Of a stretch of DNA of 64,000 nucleotides, positions 42,209-54,351 are shown piece after piece. Source of the stretch: Symsagittifera roscoffensis (lineage: Eukaryota; Xenacoelomorpha; Acoela; Convolutidae); contig NC_087066.1 in assembly GCF_963678635.1 (NCBI RefSeq), positions 56,810,312-56,874,311 on the forward strand, given 5' to 3'. The first letter of the stretch is position 1. Each line of letters starts with the position of its first letter. The notes under the pieces were generated by a model. That model saw only the letters and a program-made list of their open reading frames with translations, was not told where the DNA came from and searched no databases. The position numbers and the translations under genes are program-made.

Positions 42209-45100
42209 TAAAGTTATTTATAACTTATCAATACCGATTAGTAGAAATTGTCTGAGTTTTGGGAAGGGTTATAATTAAATGGACTCAGAAATACATGAAT
42301 GCAACTACTTTGGCCTTGGAGGCGGTTTTTTGAAAACAGTCATGGCGCCGATAAATAATTAGCCAAGATATAACGTGAGTGATATTATCGTAAGTGTCAT
42401 TTGAACCAACAAATGAGAATTTTTGAATGTCATTTAAACCATATTGTGTTATATAAACAGATAAGGCTGTGATTTAAATAATGAGTTTCTTCAAATCATA
42501 AGATAATAAAATCTTGAAGATTTTTTTCATTTTATGTTTATGAGATTTTCTTCAGAATAGCTTTTTTGTTGCATAAGTGTCTGTGTTTAGCTGGGTAAGC
42601 ACAAAATTTTAGCAACAAAAATAGAAGCCCTGTTTCTGGTCGATCAATTTGCCGTCCCGAGTCGCCCTTCAGTCATCAGAACTTAAAAATCGGTTGGATA
42701 TTTGAGCACTCCAACATTATCAGAACAGTACTTGCTGATTTTTTTTTCAGGAACAAGTCCTAAAATTTGTTCACGCTCAGTTTTGATTTTTCGCGGTTTG
42801 ACTTTTAAAGTTCAGTGCATTTCCATTGTTAAGAGGAAGGCAAATTCCACTATCGGATTTTTTAAAGTTCAGTGCATTTCCATTGTTAAGAGGAAGGCAA
42901 ACTCCACTATCGAACAGCAAAAGTGTAAAGGTGGAAATTAATTATCAGATTTCCCAGCGAAATAAAAGTTTTACCCTTTGATCCAGTTTTCTCAAATTGG
43001 GTTAATTTGAACAAAAAACTTTCCATTATAAATTGTTCTACTAATTCAAAGAGCTTCAATGCCATCTATTGTTTTCTTAGAAATTCAAAAGTTGAAGGCT
43101 CTTGAAAAAACAAGTCAGTTTTTTTCAGTTTCCTTTATTAAGTGTCAATAAACGTAGTGAAGACATTTGAACTGTACAAAGAAAGTAACGCAGCCAAGTA
43201 TCGATTGAGTAAAATAAATTTGTTTCTTGCTGATTATGAGATTTTTCCAAAGCATTTGACTCTCTTGGTCATAATTTTCTTCAACAGAAACTTAAAATTT
43301 CGAATTTTTCTGAATCCAAAAGATACTCTTTCACCAGCAACCGGTAGCAGAAAACAACACTAAATCAGATTGGATTTTACTTCACCAAGGTGTCCCTCAG
43401 GGCACCGTATTAGGACCTCTGGTATTCAATCTCAATATTTGATTTACTTAAACAAGTAGTTTTTGAATTTGTCCAGAAATAATGCAGTACACAGTTGACA
43501 CACTTTTTCTTGCGAAATTCATAACGCAGAGTAATATTTGGCCAATTTTAATCGTTCCACGAAGAAATTGAAACGATGTCGACACAAATACAAGAAATTA
43601 TCAAGGATAGCCGGTTAATGCGCAAAAAGTACAACTTTCCGACCATACTCTTAAAGAATACAAAAAAAGGTTTGTGAAATTAGTATATACATTTTTTTCT
43701 GCATGGTGTGATAACAGGATCTGGAGGAAAAACTACAGCTTACGCCTATTCGACAGTCATAGTGAAATAGGTTATTTTGGGCAACAGTTTTTGTAGAAAA
43801 AAGGTTAGAAAAATAGACAAATCGTTTTAACCAGAGAAAAATTCAAAGTTATTGATTCTCAAAAGTTCGCTAAAAAATCCAAAAAGTAAATTTATTCAGA
43901 TGTAATTAAAGTTTTGCGGCCTAAATTAAGCATAAAAAGGTTAGTTTAAGCCTGTTCGCCTTTATTCGCGCGAATTTAGACGAGAAGTCAAAACTTTCAA
44001 TCTAGTTTTTCTCAACACGGAGAATTGTCTCGAATTCTTTAATCACGACTGAAAGGACGTAAGATATATTACTCGACCCGTTCCAATGATTTTTGTGGTA
44101 CATCATTTTGCGTGACAAAAAAATAAAACACAGCCGAATAAAAAGTTTCAAGTGCTCGGAACATAAATTATACTTAGAGAGCTTAAGTGATCTGTCTATA
44201 GGAGGAAGCTCGTTAAGAAAGTCTAACTGTATGGAATATGGTTTAAGATGAAAAAAAGTTAACCTTTGTGATATAACCATTCTATCATTTTTCAACGAAG
44301 ATCCATCAGTGGCAACCGATGGTAAATTGTCATGGAATATTACCTGCATTTGGCATATTTTTGATTTCCTGTCGATGTTGTATACATTAAATTTTTTCTT
44401 ATTTCAAACCTAATTTCATTGAAACCTGTGCAACCGGGTACCAAGAATTTTTCGTGTGAATAACTTTGTTCGCAGGACTCACTGGGCTAATTTCCTGGAC
44501 GTCTCTGCTAGCTGCAGATTCAACTGCAACAGACAATATTTTGTGCATGTTAGCTTTTCAAGTATGTACTATTAAAAGTTTGTTGATATTTTGTTTTTGT
44601 TTTTTTTTATTTTCCTTTTGTTCGGCTTAATAAATTTCGGCCTATGCTATATCGGCTTAGTGGCCTCATTTGCGTCGTTCGACGAGCGAAAAATGTTCAA
44701 GTGTGCATGTGTGTGTTCATGGTGAGTGGACTTTATTATCTTTTTTGAATTTTTTTCGGCTTGGAGGGTTTCTGCTACAATATTTTCGGTTTTTTTTCGC
44801 TTGGTAAGTTTTGCTCTGACGCAAATTTCACATTGTATTTTTTTGACGTGTTTTTGTTTCAAAACAAGCTTAATTTATTTGGGTAGATTGGTTTTTTTGA
44901 CATTTTCGAGTTTTTTCGATCTTACGACTATATTCGTTATGTGATTTGTTAGTATTGTTGTTTAACTTGATTTTCTTGACGAATTGTTTTTTGGTTTTTG
45001 AAAGCGAGTTGTTTGCAATTATGTTATTGATACTTCTTAGTCAGATTTTGCATGCTAGCACTGACTGGAGTTCTTCGGTTCCATAACGGATTTTTTTTTC
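42209..45100. other. CMTR1-JmjC spacer with repeat and RT debris
   Basis: A possible poly(A) signal AATAAA lies at about 42505. Further on: a 57-bp tandem duplication (42805-42915, AGTGCATTTCCATTGTTAAG twice), repeat B (42640-43100), an RT remnant (43363-43900) and a partial composite element with head CAACCGGGTACC (44430-44480) and body to about 44820. Confidence 0.55.
43363..43900 (+). pseudogene. Non-LTR reverse transcriptase remnant
   Basis: The plus strand reads HQGVPQGTVLGPLVFNLNI at 43384-43440, the RT motif before the catalytic box. It is followed after a stop by MQYTVDTLFLAK (about 43481-43516), a decayed form of the Y-A-D-D-T box, and then by a helix with KDSRLMRKKYNF. Too decayed to classify further. 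Confidence 0.65.
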
Positions 45101-45112
45101 AGGTGCGTACTG

Positions 45113-48100
45113 ATGGCTATGACTTTGAATGCTTGTTTATACTTGGTCTATTGTATTACTACCGTCAGTTGGGCCTACACTCAGCTTTCTGATGTAATCG
45201 AACTGCGAAAAAACTATTGCATAGTTGCTCTGCTCAATTCGGCGTCACAATCTGCCAAATCAAAATTTTTTGACTCTTTTATTTCGGAATTTGTTAACAA
45301 TAGAACGAACCATGAGATTAAATTTATGCAGTTTGAACCGCCTTTCAAATGGAAAGATGGATCAGAATTGAGTTTAAATTGTCAGCCAAATGATAATTTG
45401 GAAAGTATATGCGGATCAGAAATCGTTGTGTTTGCAAAACACCCTGAGGACCAAACCTGTTTGCACCCTCCTCCTAGCGAGGAAATGATACGCTACGATG
45501 CAGTTGTTGAAACCAATCTTTTGAATTTCGATGATTTTGCCGAATTTGTTAATGAACATTGCGAGAGTTACTTTACCTCAGAGGGAAAATTAAACGAATT
45601 TGGAGTTGTGAGGTCGAGATTAGAAGACCACTTGCCATGGAGTTACGATGTAAAATTCGAAGATATTTTACACAGTAAGGTATTCTAAATCAAATTACTT
45701 TTTCGGTCGGTAAAATATATATGATTTTTGAGATTTTGATTAGATGTGGAATCAAGAAATATTTTTCTACTAATGCTCGAAAGTTTTAAATCAGATTTCT
45801 TTGAAGTTTTGATCAATTTTCGATTAGGCTTTAACGGATTGCAGTTTGTTAAACGTGGAATTTTTTGACTGTCCCAGTGTACTGATACAGTGATGGCTTT
45901 TAGATTGAAGCGCTTGTTTCAGGCTGATTTTCCAAAGTGCCCAGAAATCACTGGTCCAACATCAAGACAATTTCTGATTGACTACATATCAAAATCTAAA
46001 CCCGTGATCATCAGAAACGCCGCTGGAGATTGGCCAGCTTTGAGCAAATGGAGCTTGAACTATCTTAAATCACTTGTTCCAAAAGACAGAAAAGTGCGCA
46101 TAAAAGTTGCGCCTTTTGGTGAATTCGAAGGAGTTGAAAACATAACACTTTGGGAAGATTTCTCGTCGTTCGAAATTCCGAGTTTTATCAAGCGGCAATT
46201 AGCCTACGATGACTTAGTTGTGGTCAGACCAGCCGTGTTGAACATGAAATTCCACTCGTTTATTGATGCGCTGAAGTCGAAAGAATTCGGAAAACAAAAC
46301 GCAAGTTTGTACCTCGAGTATTCTTCCGTCAAAGATCATCTGGAAGAAGTTGAGGGTGATTTTGGGGAGTTTGAGTTCATTTCGAGGTGGTTGAATTTGG
46401 ATTCAACTAACATTTGGCTGTCAGACGGAAATACCCTCGGGAAGTTGCATTTCGATCCATTTGATAACATACTAGTTATGGTAAGTTGCAATTATTTTCC
46501 AAATCTTCTTGTCTAAAATCAATAGCTGACTTAGGTGCTTTAAAAGAACGTTAATTTTTATTGCAAAAATTTAACTTAAATCTAAGTTTTGCTTGTCTTT
46601 TAATGTTGGGCGTCACTGCTTGATGGACCTTCAAGGTATAGATGTTGAATTTTCAATTTAATGTTGATCAATGGAATTGGGTACAAAGGGTACTTGCAAT
46701 AAAAAATCTAAGTTTATATTTTTTTCAAAAAAATTTCAAGATTTTTTGAAAGTATTTGAAATGTTATTTTTCAAAAAGTTTGCGGAAAAGAGATGAAATT
46801 TTTGAATTAAAGAAAATTCGTCATTACAGTACATGCGTTTAATAACATTTTACGACATTGGAATTAAATTTGATTTTTTTGCTTGTGAAGGTAGAAGGAG
46901 AAAAAGAGTTGACCTTGTTTGACCCCTTTCACAATGAGAAGCTGTACGAAGCACACATTCAGGAAGCGAACCTCAAGTTCGACCCACAGAGTAAGCTGTT
47001 CACGCGTCAGGGGCTGCAACACTCAACGTCTATTGTGATGTCGCCCGTGGATATCCAAAGACCAAATTTAGTGGCAAGTATTCCCAAACATCCTTCCATA
47101 TCCAAATTAGAAATTGCAATTATCAAACCATTACTTTTTTCAGTCAAACAACCTATTGTCAGAAATGTGATAACTTTTCCTGGGTTTTATGTATTACGTG
47201 TGATCATAGATTTTCTTGTGGACAAGGGGCCATTAGTTAATTCTGTATGCAAACTAGGCTCGGTAGGGGGCGGTAGTATATGAACACAACACCGGTGAGT
47301 ATTTGAGGTCCATATCTTCTGGAAATTAACTGCCCCGACATAGAGCCTTCATTTCTCCTTGGGCCAAAAATTTTTGCGATGCCTGCAGTTGATCTGCAGA
47401 CAAGTTGTCCAATTCGAATTCCTTTTCGTCTCCTATTTCCTTGTCGTCCATTTGCTCGGCGTTTTGGTCTGGACAAGTGTCCTGCGTCTGTTAAGAAGTA
47501 AAATTCACGTCTTTCAAAAAAACGCGCATACTTGATCTTCTTGCAGCTGTACTGGTTACTTTGACCCAGCAGACGGCATGTCCAACACAGCTGCTATCGG
47601 CCCTTCTTCTTTAGTTTTAGAAAAAGCGAATTCCTGCAGTATTTTGGACTCAATCATTTGAATCATAAAATTCTTTAGATTAAATTCAGCAACGGACATT
47701 TTTGAGATGATAAATGAAACACGAATCCGATCAAAAACAGAACTTAGATTTGAACAGCAGTGAAGTTTTTTCAAGGTAGGAAACAACGTGATTTACATCG
47801 CCAGTTCATATACTTTCCTCCAAACAATAGAAAGAGAGATTGATCGATAATTGTTTTCATCTATTTTTGATCTTTCTTTATGTAGAGAAAAAACCTTTGC
47901 TTTGCAAATTTCTTTCGGATGCAAGCCTTAAATAAAAGAATGGTTAATATTAAAGCCTAGAAAGGGAGCCACTATCTTAGATGAAGTTTTTACTTTTACA
48001 TTACTCATGTAATCATGGCCTGAAGAATGTTTGTTATCTAAAGCGTTAATAACATTCATAACCTCAAATGTGTTTACTTTTCTTAAGATACATTGAGATA

Positions 48101-51100
48101 AGAGGATAATCAAGAATCTGACGGGCAGCGTTTGGAATGCCATTATTGATGATTTTCCTTACGGTCGTAAAAAGTATGAAAGTTATTGGCTATATGGGCA
48201 TCCGTAGGATTTTCACATACGTTCAGACAGGGTTGTAATGATGGGATTTTGCTCGATATGATAATTTTGCCAATGATAAAATCGAATAGTTTAGAAGTTT
48301 GCCTTGAGTCTCCGATACAATTGTTAAATTTATTACGAAAGAAGTTTTTTTATGGTCTAACTCCTTTTCGAAAGGAGTCTGTAAAACCTTGAATTAATTG
48401 AAAAAAGTTCTAGATTTTTTTGATTGAATTTATTGAAAAATAGTAATAATTCTGACTGGTTTTCCTTTTTCTGTGCTTTCCATTTTGCTTTTTTCTAAGA
48501 TCTCTGAGTCTATTTGTACCAAACTGGCTTTGCTCTTAATGATTTTTCGTGCATTTAAAAGCAAAATCCTCAAGAATCATTACATATTACCTCTGAAGCA
48601 AATTGATCGCTTAGTCTGGCTCCTGTAAACGAAACAGTTCCAGCTAATGTGCATCAAACATGTTATCATGCTTAACTCAGAAATTTTACGTGCAAAGAAA
48701 AGATGTCTCGCGGTAAGGATTCTCATCGTCGCTCTGATCACTTCTCATATTCCATTCTAAACCGATAGAATAATGGTCGATTTTTTTCATAATTGTGTAC
48801 TTTCGAAACAGACAAAATATTTTGATATAGGAAATGATCTAAACAAGCTTGCCTATTTTCTGTTACACGTGTTGCTTCGGTACTAGTGATCTCATAGCTG
48901 CTTGAGAATTTGCTGTTTTTTGTATTTTTGAACAAATAAGTTGGTTTGCATAGTATGAATTTCGAAATCGCCACAAAGAAAAAGTCAGCTTATGGACTTT
49001 TTTTCATCTAGAAATTGATCCAATTTTTTGACGTAAGACATTTTGTTTGCCTTGGAGTTTTTGTTTACCACACAAACAAAGACTATTTATTTTTTTGATA
49101 ATTCGGCAAGTGTTGCTTCATCAAAGGGCATCACCATCTGATTCAGCATACACCAAGTATCTCTTGTGTGAATCATGAGACCCTCACCATGCGTGTTTTT
49201 ATTTATGATGTAAAACTGATTATAGCCATTAACTAACCAGCTTTCTTTTTGTCATTTTCTGTTAGCCATGTTTCAGTTAGACTTGGAATATCAGGCGTAG
49301 ACTCAAGACTTAGTATTAGTTCTGGCAATTGTTCGAAGTGTGGTTTCATTGATACTATAATCAAATGCGTAATAAACAATTTATAATTAATGGAAGGGTT
49401 TGAGACTCATTGAGATGCAGCAGTGAACGAGGGAATATTATCAACGAATACAACTTTCACATCATTTGTTATAACTGAGGTCCATTCCTCCATCATACAG
49501 ATTTGAGATTTTGTAAATACTTGGGTCATTGTGATATATTTTGCTCATATTTCCCTTCTTGTCCATGCATTATTAATACGATAATATCTTTTTAGCATAT
49601 CGACAAACATGGCTCGTGCTACGCTTATATCTTCATAGATTTTAACGTTTTTGAAGTTGTCCAATTTCCTTAGCTTTTTCTTATTTTGCACAATGTGCTC
49701 TTTTGCAACTTGTTTTCTTTAGTAATTTGTCCAGATGGTATTTTTTTGCGTTGAGAAGACAGTTTTTTTTTTTCAATTTAAAAATTAGATATTTTTTGAA
49801 AAACTTGAGGTATAAATTTGATGGTATAAAAATTCAGGTGGGGTCCATTCAGACTCCCAAACAAATTTTGGAGGGGTCAATGTTGTGGGGGTATGAGATC
49901 TATGAAGAAGTCGGTTTGTGTTGCGCGTAGGGGGGAGGGGGGTCTCGACAATTAAGTAGTGCAGAGTAGACTTATTCGTCAAATCATTGTAAGTTTCGAT
50001 TTGATCTACAAGCTCATAAAAAGAGTTGATATAGCTATTCGTTGTTTCTTTTCACAAATGATTGCTTGGCCTGTGTTGAGTTTATCAGAATATGGGCTCG
50101 GGAATAGCTCCTTCCTCGTTAAATGTTGTTTCAATAGAAGTTTTTAAAACCTTTTTCTAAAGTTCTTCTTTTTTCTCAAAGTCATGTTTTTTATTTATTT
50201 TTGAATCCTCTTCAGAAATTTCCGAAGTTTGCAGATGCGCGTCCAGTGCAGTGCAGAATAAAAAAGGGAGATGCTTTGTTTATTCCTGCATTCTGGTGGC
50301 ACGAGGTCCAAAGCTACCCTTCAGAACAGAACTTCAATTTGGCCATCAATTTCTGGTTAGTACTTGGGACGCGTGTTGTTAGTGTCAATGAACAAATTGA
50401 GGATACTTTTCAAGTCGTTTGTTTAGCCAAAAGTTCTAGTGTGCACCTTCATTTTTTTTAAGCGGTTTGAGTTTTCATTTCTTGTTAAAGTCATTTAAAG
50501 TTCAGTTGCTAAAGTGAAGGCACATTACAGTCTACAATAACATTGCAAATGGTGCGAAATGATTGACTTTAGATCTAAATACGGATTTCAATTTTAAGGT
50601 TTAACCGCGAATTCAAAGAGCTTTAAGGCATTATATGTTTTTATGTGAAATGGTTGCACTGATTGGTTTCCTTTTTGGTTTTCTTGTGTTCGTCGCCACT
50701 TTTCGTGCTGTCTGTTGGCTATGTTTCGAGAATCAGTGAAAGCTAGTCGAAAACTAGAACTAAATTTGAACTTGAAATCGCCAAAGCCAAAGCATTTTAT
50801 CACCGAAAACTACCAGACGCTCGAAAATCTTTAGTTTATAACTATGTTTGATAAAGAGTTTCATTTTCATCTAAATAGAACTCGAACCCTTTTTCGGGGT
50901 GCGTACAGTAAACCGATGTGTCAGTAAATTACTAGATCAGTAAACCGAATTACGTAATACTTACATAAATTGCGCAATTAAAGATTTATAGAAAATATTT
51001 TTTTCTAAGATTTATAGAAATTATTTTTTTCTGAGCTAGAACAATAATTCAAAAACTATGACTACTATGAGGCTCATGTCACGAATTTTTATTTCGGTTT

Positions 51101-54100
51101 CCATTTCAATTTTTGTTTTGAAGGCAAAGTTTTTTATTTTGCGCAAATTTAAATTTTGATTTAATGTATTTACGTAATTAAATAATGCTTTGAATAATGG
51201 TTTACTATCGGATTTGCCCGTTTTGGGCTAACTGATACATCAATTTGCTGGCTTACTGCCACTTTTTTTGTAGGGCGCTTCTCTTCCAAGTTTTTAATCA
51301 ATATTGTATGAGAGAGCTACAATATTAGACAACTTTTGGAATGTCACGCGACCGACTGATTGATGCTTTTGTTGTTTTTCCAGGTCATACCAATTTGTAA
51401 ACGTACAATTAATGAGCCAATTTACTATTCAATTTATGAAACATCCGATGTGTCAAACATCCGCTATGTCAAATCTTCTAACATATATAATAATTATGTA
51501 ATAATTTGACGTTAGAGTTTAACACACCTGAGATATTTCAATTAACCAATTTGAATTTAGCCGACTATTCATTAAATGTCGCCGGTGGGCACGCTACTGG
51601 CGCGTGGTCACCTTGCGCCAATAGCCAGCTCTACTTTTTGTATAGATGTCCTCTGATGGCGTGCTAGCAAGACGTTGGCACAAATGCGGCGGTCTGTATC
51701 AATTCAGTCAAGACATTTTTTTAGCGGACCGTAGAGTTTGGATCATAGCCCTACTTTTAGAAAATTGCTGTTTGCCCTCGTTAAGCTGTTTTTCGGATGC
51801 TTGCAACATGTTTAGGTTTTTTGGATGTTTGAGGTGCCCATTTTTGCACGGTACTCGTTTCAAAATACCAGGCTTGAAAAATGACAATTTATTATAATGG
51901 CCGTTCAACAAAAAGCAATGCTTTCTTTTGCCTAATTTCTATAACAGTTTTTGATCTTTTTTTACTATTTTTTGGTTATACATCGAACATTGTTGTGAAA
52001 TGTAGGCATCATTTTCTTGCGCCTTAACCCAGAAAAAAAAGACTAATAAAACTACATTTATAGTGAAAATAAGTCGATAAACTACAAAGTCGTTTGTTTA
52101 GCCAAAAGTTCTAGTGTGCACCTTCATTTTTTTAAGCGGTTTGAGTTTTCATTTCTTGTTAAAGTCATTTAAAGTTCAGTTGCTAAAGTGAAGGCACATT
52201 ACAGTCTACAATAACATTGCAAATGGTGCGAAATGATTGACTTTAGATCTAAATACGGATTTCAATTTTAAGGTTTAACCGCGAATTCAAAGAGCTTTAA
52301 GGCATTATATGTTTTTATGTGAAATGGTTGCACTGATTGGTTTCCTTTTTGGTTTTCTCTAGAGTTTAACACACCTGAGATATTTCAATTAACCAATTTG
52401 AATTTAGCCGACTATTCATTAAATGTCGCCGGTGGGCACGCTACTGGCGCGTGGTCACTTCGCGCCAATAGCCAGCTCTACTTTTTGTATAGATGTCCTC
52501 TGATGGCGTGCTAGCAAGACGTTGGCACAAATGCGGCGGTCTGTATCAATTCAGTCAAGACATTTTTTTAGCGGACCGTAGAGTTTGGATCATAGCCCTA
52601 CTTTTAGAAAATTGCTGTTTGCCCTCGTTAAGCTGTTTTTCGGATGCTTGCAACATGTTTAGGTTTTTTGGATGTTTGAGGTGCCCATTTTTGCACGGTA
52701 CTCGTTTCAAAATACCAGGCTTGAAAAATGACAATTTATTATAATGGCCGTTCAACAAAAAGCAATGCTTTCTTTTGCCTAATTTCTATAACAGTTTCTG
52801 ATCGTTTTCTACTATTTTTTGGTTATACATCGAACATTGTTGTGAAATGTAGGCATCATTTTCTTGCGCCTTAACCCAGAAAAAAAAGACTAATAAAACT
52901 ACATTTATAGTGAAAATAAGTCGATAAACTACAAAGTCGTTTGTTTAGCCAAAAGTTCTAGTGTGCACCTTCATTTTTTTAAGCGGTTTGAGTTTTCATT
53001 TCTTGTTAAAGTCATTTAAAGTTCAGTTGCTAAAGTGAAGGCACATTACAGTCTACAATAACATTGCAAATGGTGCGAAATGATTGACTTTAGATCTAAA
53101 TACGGATTTCAATTTTAAGGTTTAACCGCGAATTCAAAGAGCTTTAAGGCATTATATGTTTTTATGTGAAATGGTTGCACTGATTGGTTTCCTTTTTGGT
53201 TTTCTCTAGAGTTTAACACACCTGAGATATTTCAATTAACCAATTTGAATTTAGCCGACTATTCATTAAATTTCGCCGGTGGGCACGCTACTGGCGCGTG
53301 GTCACTTCGCGCCAATAGCCAGCTCTACTTTTTGTATAGATGTCCTCTGATGGCGTGCTAGCAAGACGTTGGCACAAATGCGGCGGTCTGTATCAATTCA
53401 GTCAAGACATTTTTTTAGCGGACCGTAGAGTTTGGATCATAGCCCTACTTTTAGAAAATTGCTGTTTGCCCTCGTTAAGCTGTTTTTCGGATGCTTGCAA
53501 CATGTTTAGGTTTTTTGGATGTTTGAGGTGCCCATTTTTGCACGGTACTCGTTTCAAAATACCAGGCTTGAAAAATGACAATTTATTATAATGGCCGTTC
53601 AACAAAAAGCAATGCTTTCTTTTGCCTAATTTCTATAACAGTTTCTGATCGTTTTCTACTATTTTTTGGTTATACATCGAACATTGTTGTGAAATGTAGG
53701 CATCATTTTCTTGCGCCTTAACCCAGAAAAAAAAGACTAATAAAACTACATTTATAGTGAAAATAAGTCGATAAACTACAAAATTCGATAAATTCAAAAA
53801 GCTTCCGATCTTTATTTTTCTGGGGATAATTGTAGCCGAAAACTTCTGTGTCCTACTTAGACATTAACCGCTCATTCTTTTTATTTAGTCGTCTCTTTTT
53901 TGCCCCTTAAATGGAAATACAAGTTAGCACCCTGTTGGGTTTTTCTTTGATCACTGAGCTCAATATGTTTTTACTGCTAGTTATTTTTTGAGGTTTTATA
54001 TGCTGCTTAACTTTTAACTGTCCTGTGTTTAGGTATGAGCCTCTCTTTACCAAGACGTTTCCGTGTGCAGATTGCAAGTTGAACTTCAATCACAAGTATA

Positions 54101-54129
54101 GAAAATTACTGAAACAGTTTCACGTTTAA
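45113..54129 (+). CDS. Secretory-pathway JmjC/cupin-8 oxygenase
   Basis: Proposed exons: 45113-45679, 45878-46480, 46891-47073, 50216-50355, 54033-54129 (about 529 aa). N-terminal signal peptide (LNACLYLVYCITTVSW), then a 165-residue region that looks thioredoxin-like, then a cupin-8/JmjC domain beginning PVIIRNAAGDWPAL. The Fe(II) ligands are visible: LHFD (His380, Asp382) and WWHEV (His480 approx.). Exon 5 adds YEPLFTKTFPCADC with a Cys pair. Such enzymes are 2-oxoglutarate oxygenases, mostly protein hydroxylases; a secretory or ER location is inferred from the signal. Introns 2 and 4 have clean GT-AG borders. The exon 1/2 join has two alternatives, and intron 3 is GTG|GCAAGT or TTA|GTGGCA. 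The substrate cannot be inferred. Confidence 0.8.
47286..47480 (-). other. Coding-like fragment in JmjC intron 3
   Basis: Minus-strand frame from about 47474 to 47331 reads an acidic, amphipathic stretch including MDDKEIGDEKEFELDNL and a SADQLQASQKFLAQGEM helix before a stop. A TTCTTAACAG acceptor-like sequence precedes it. It resembles neither RT nor any family I recognise. Confidence 0.3.
47500..49420 (-). pseudogene. Antisense decayed LINE in JmjC intron 3
   Basis: Minus-strand fragments in order: SLTETWLTENDKK (endonuclease, about 49300-49255), TEATRVTENRQACLDHFL (endonuclease end, about 48895-48840), NVINALDNKHSSGHDYMSN (RT entry, about 48060-48000), a YRSISLS block (about 47855) and AAVLDMPSAGSKV (motif A region, about 47600-47560). 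Numerous stops and frame changes separate them. It is antisense to the host gene. Confidence 0.7.
50411..50688 (+). repeat. First copy of 277-bp segment S1 (in JmjC intron 4)
   Basis: AAGTCGTTTGTTTAGCC... to ...TTTTGGTTTTCT. It recurs at 52086-52362 and 52933-53209. Here it is separated from segment S2 (51512) by 823 bp of unique DNA that the other copies lack. It starts 55 bases after exon 4. Confidence 0.88.
51512..53780 (+). repeat. 847-bp tandem repeat, S2-S1-S2-S1-S2
   Basis: Three copies of S2 (starting about 51512, 52363 and 53210) alternate with S1; period 847 bp (equivalent bases 51646, 52493, 53340). Copies differ at very few sites: copies 2 and 3 share GTTTCTGATCGTTTTC and CACTTCGCGCC against copy 1, and copy 3 alone has AAATTTCGCC. 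An 83-codon plus-strand frame and a 67-codon minus-strand frame are identical in all three but lie in intron sequence with no recognisable motif. Confidence 0.93.
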
Positions 54130-54351
54130 CAATGAATAGAATGAAACAGAGAAGTCTTCCAAGAATGAATTTTCCTGCCAAAACTGTACAGAAAAGCTTG
54201 CTAATGAGATGTAGTTTTTATTAACGCGTTTCTGTAAAATTTAAAGATAATTCATAAAGTAACTTTCAACTTTTAGATTGAGAGAAACTGAACAAGACTT
54301 GAAATGGCATCCTTATAATTTCAAGCTTTTGTTTTAGTCATGAAAATGAGC

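Noticed and set aside
44002-44349. 115-codon ORF on the minus strand
   Set aside because: It is antisense to a decayed plus-strand RT remnant and has no recognisable features.
51646-53605. Three identical 83-codon plus-strand and 67-codon minus-strand ORFs as a gene family
   Set aside because: Identity is explained by recent tandem duplication of intron DNA. No motif, start context or splice link supports coding.
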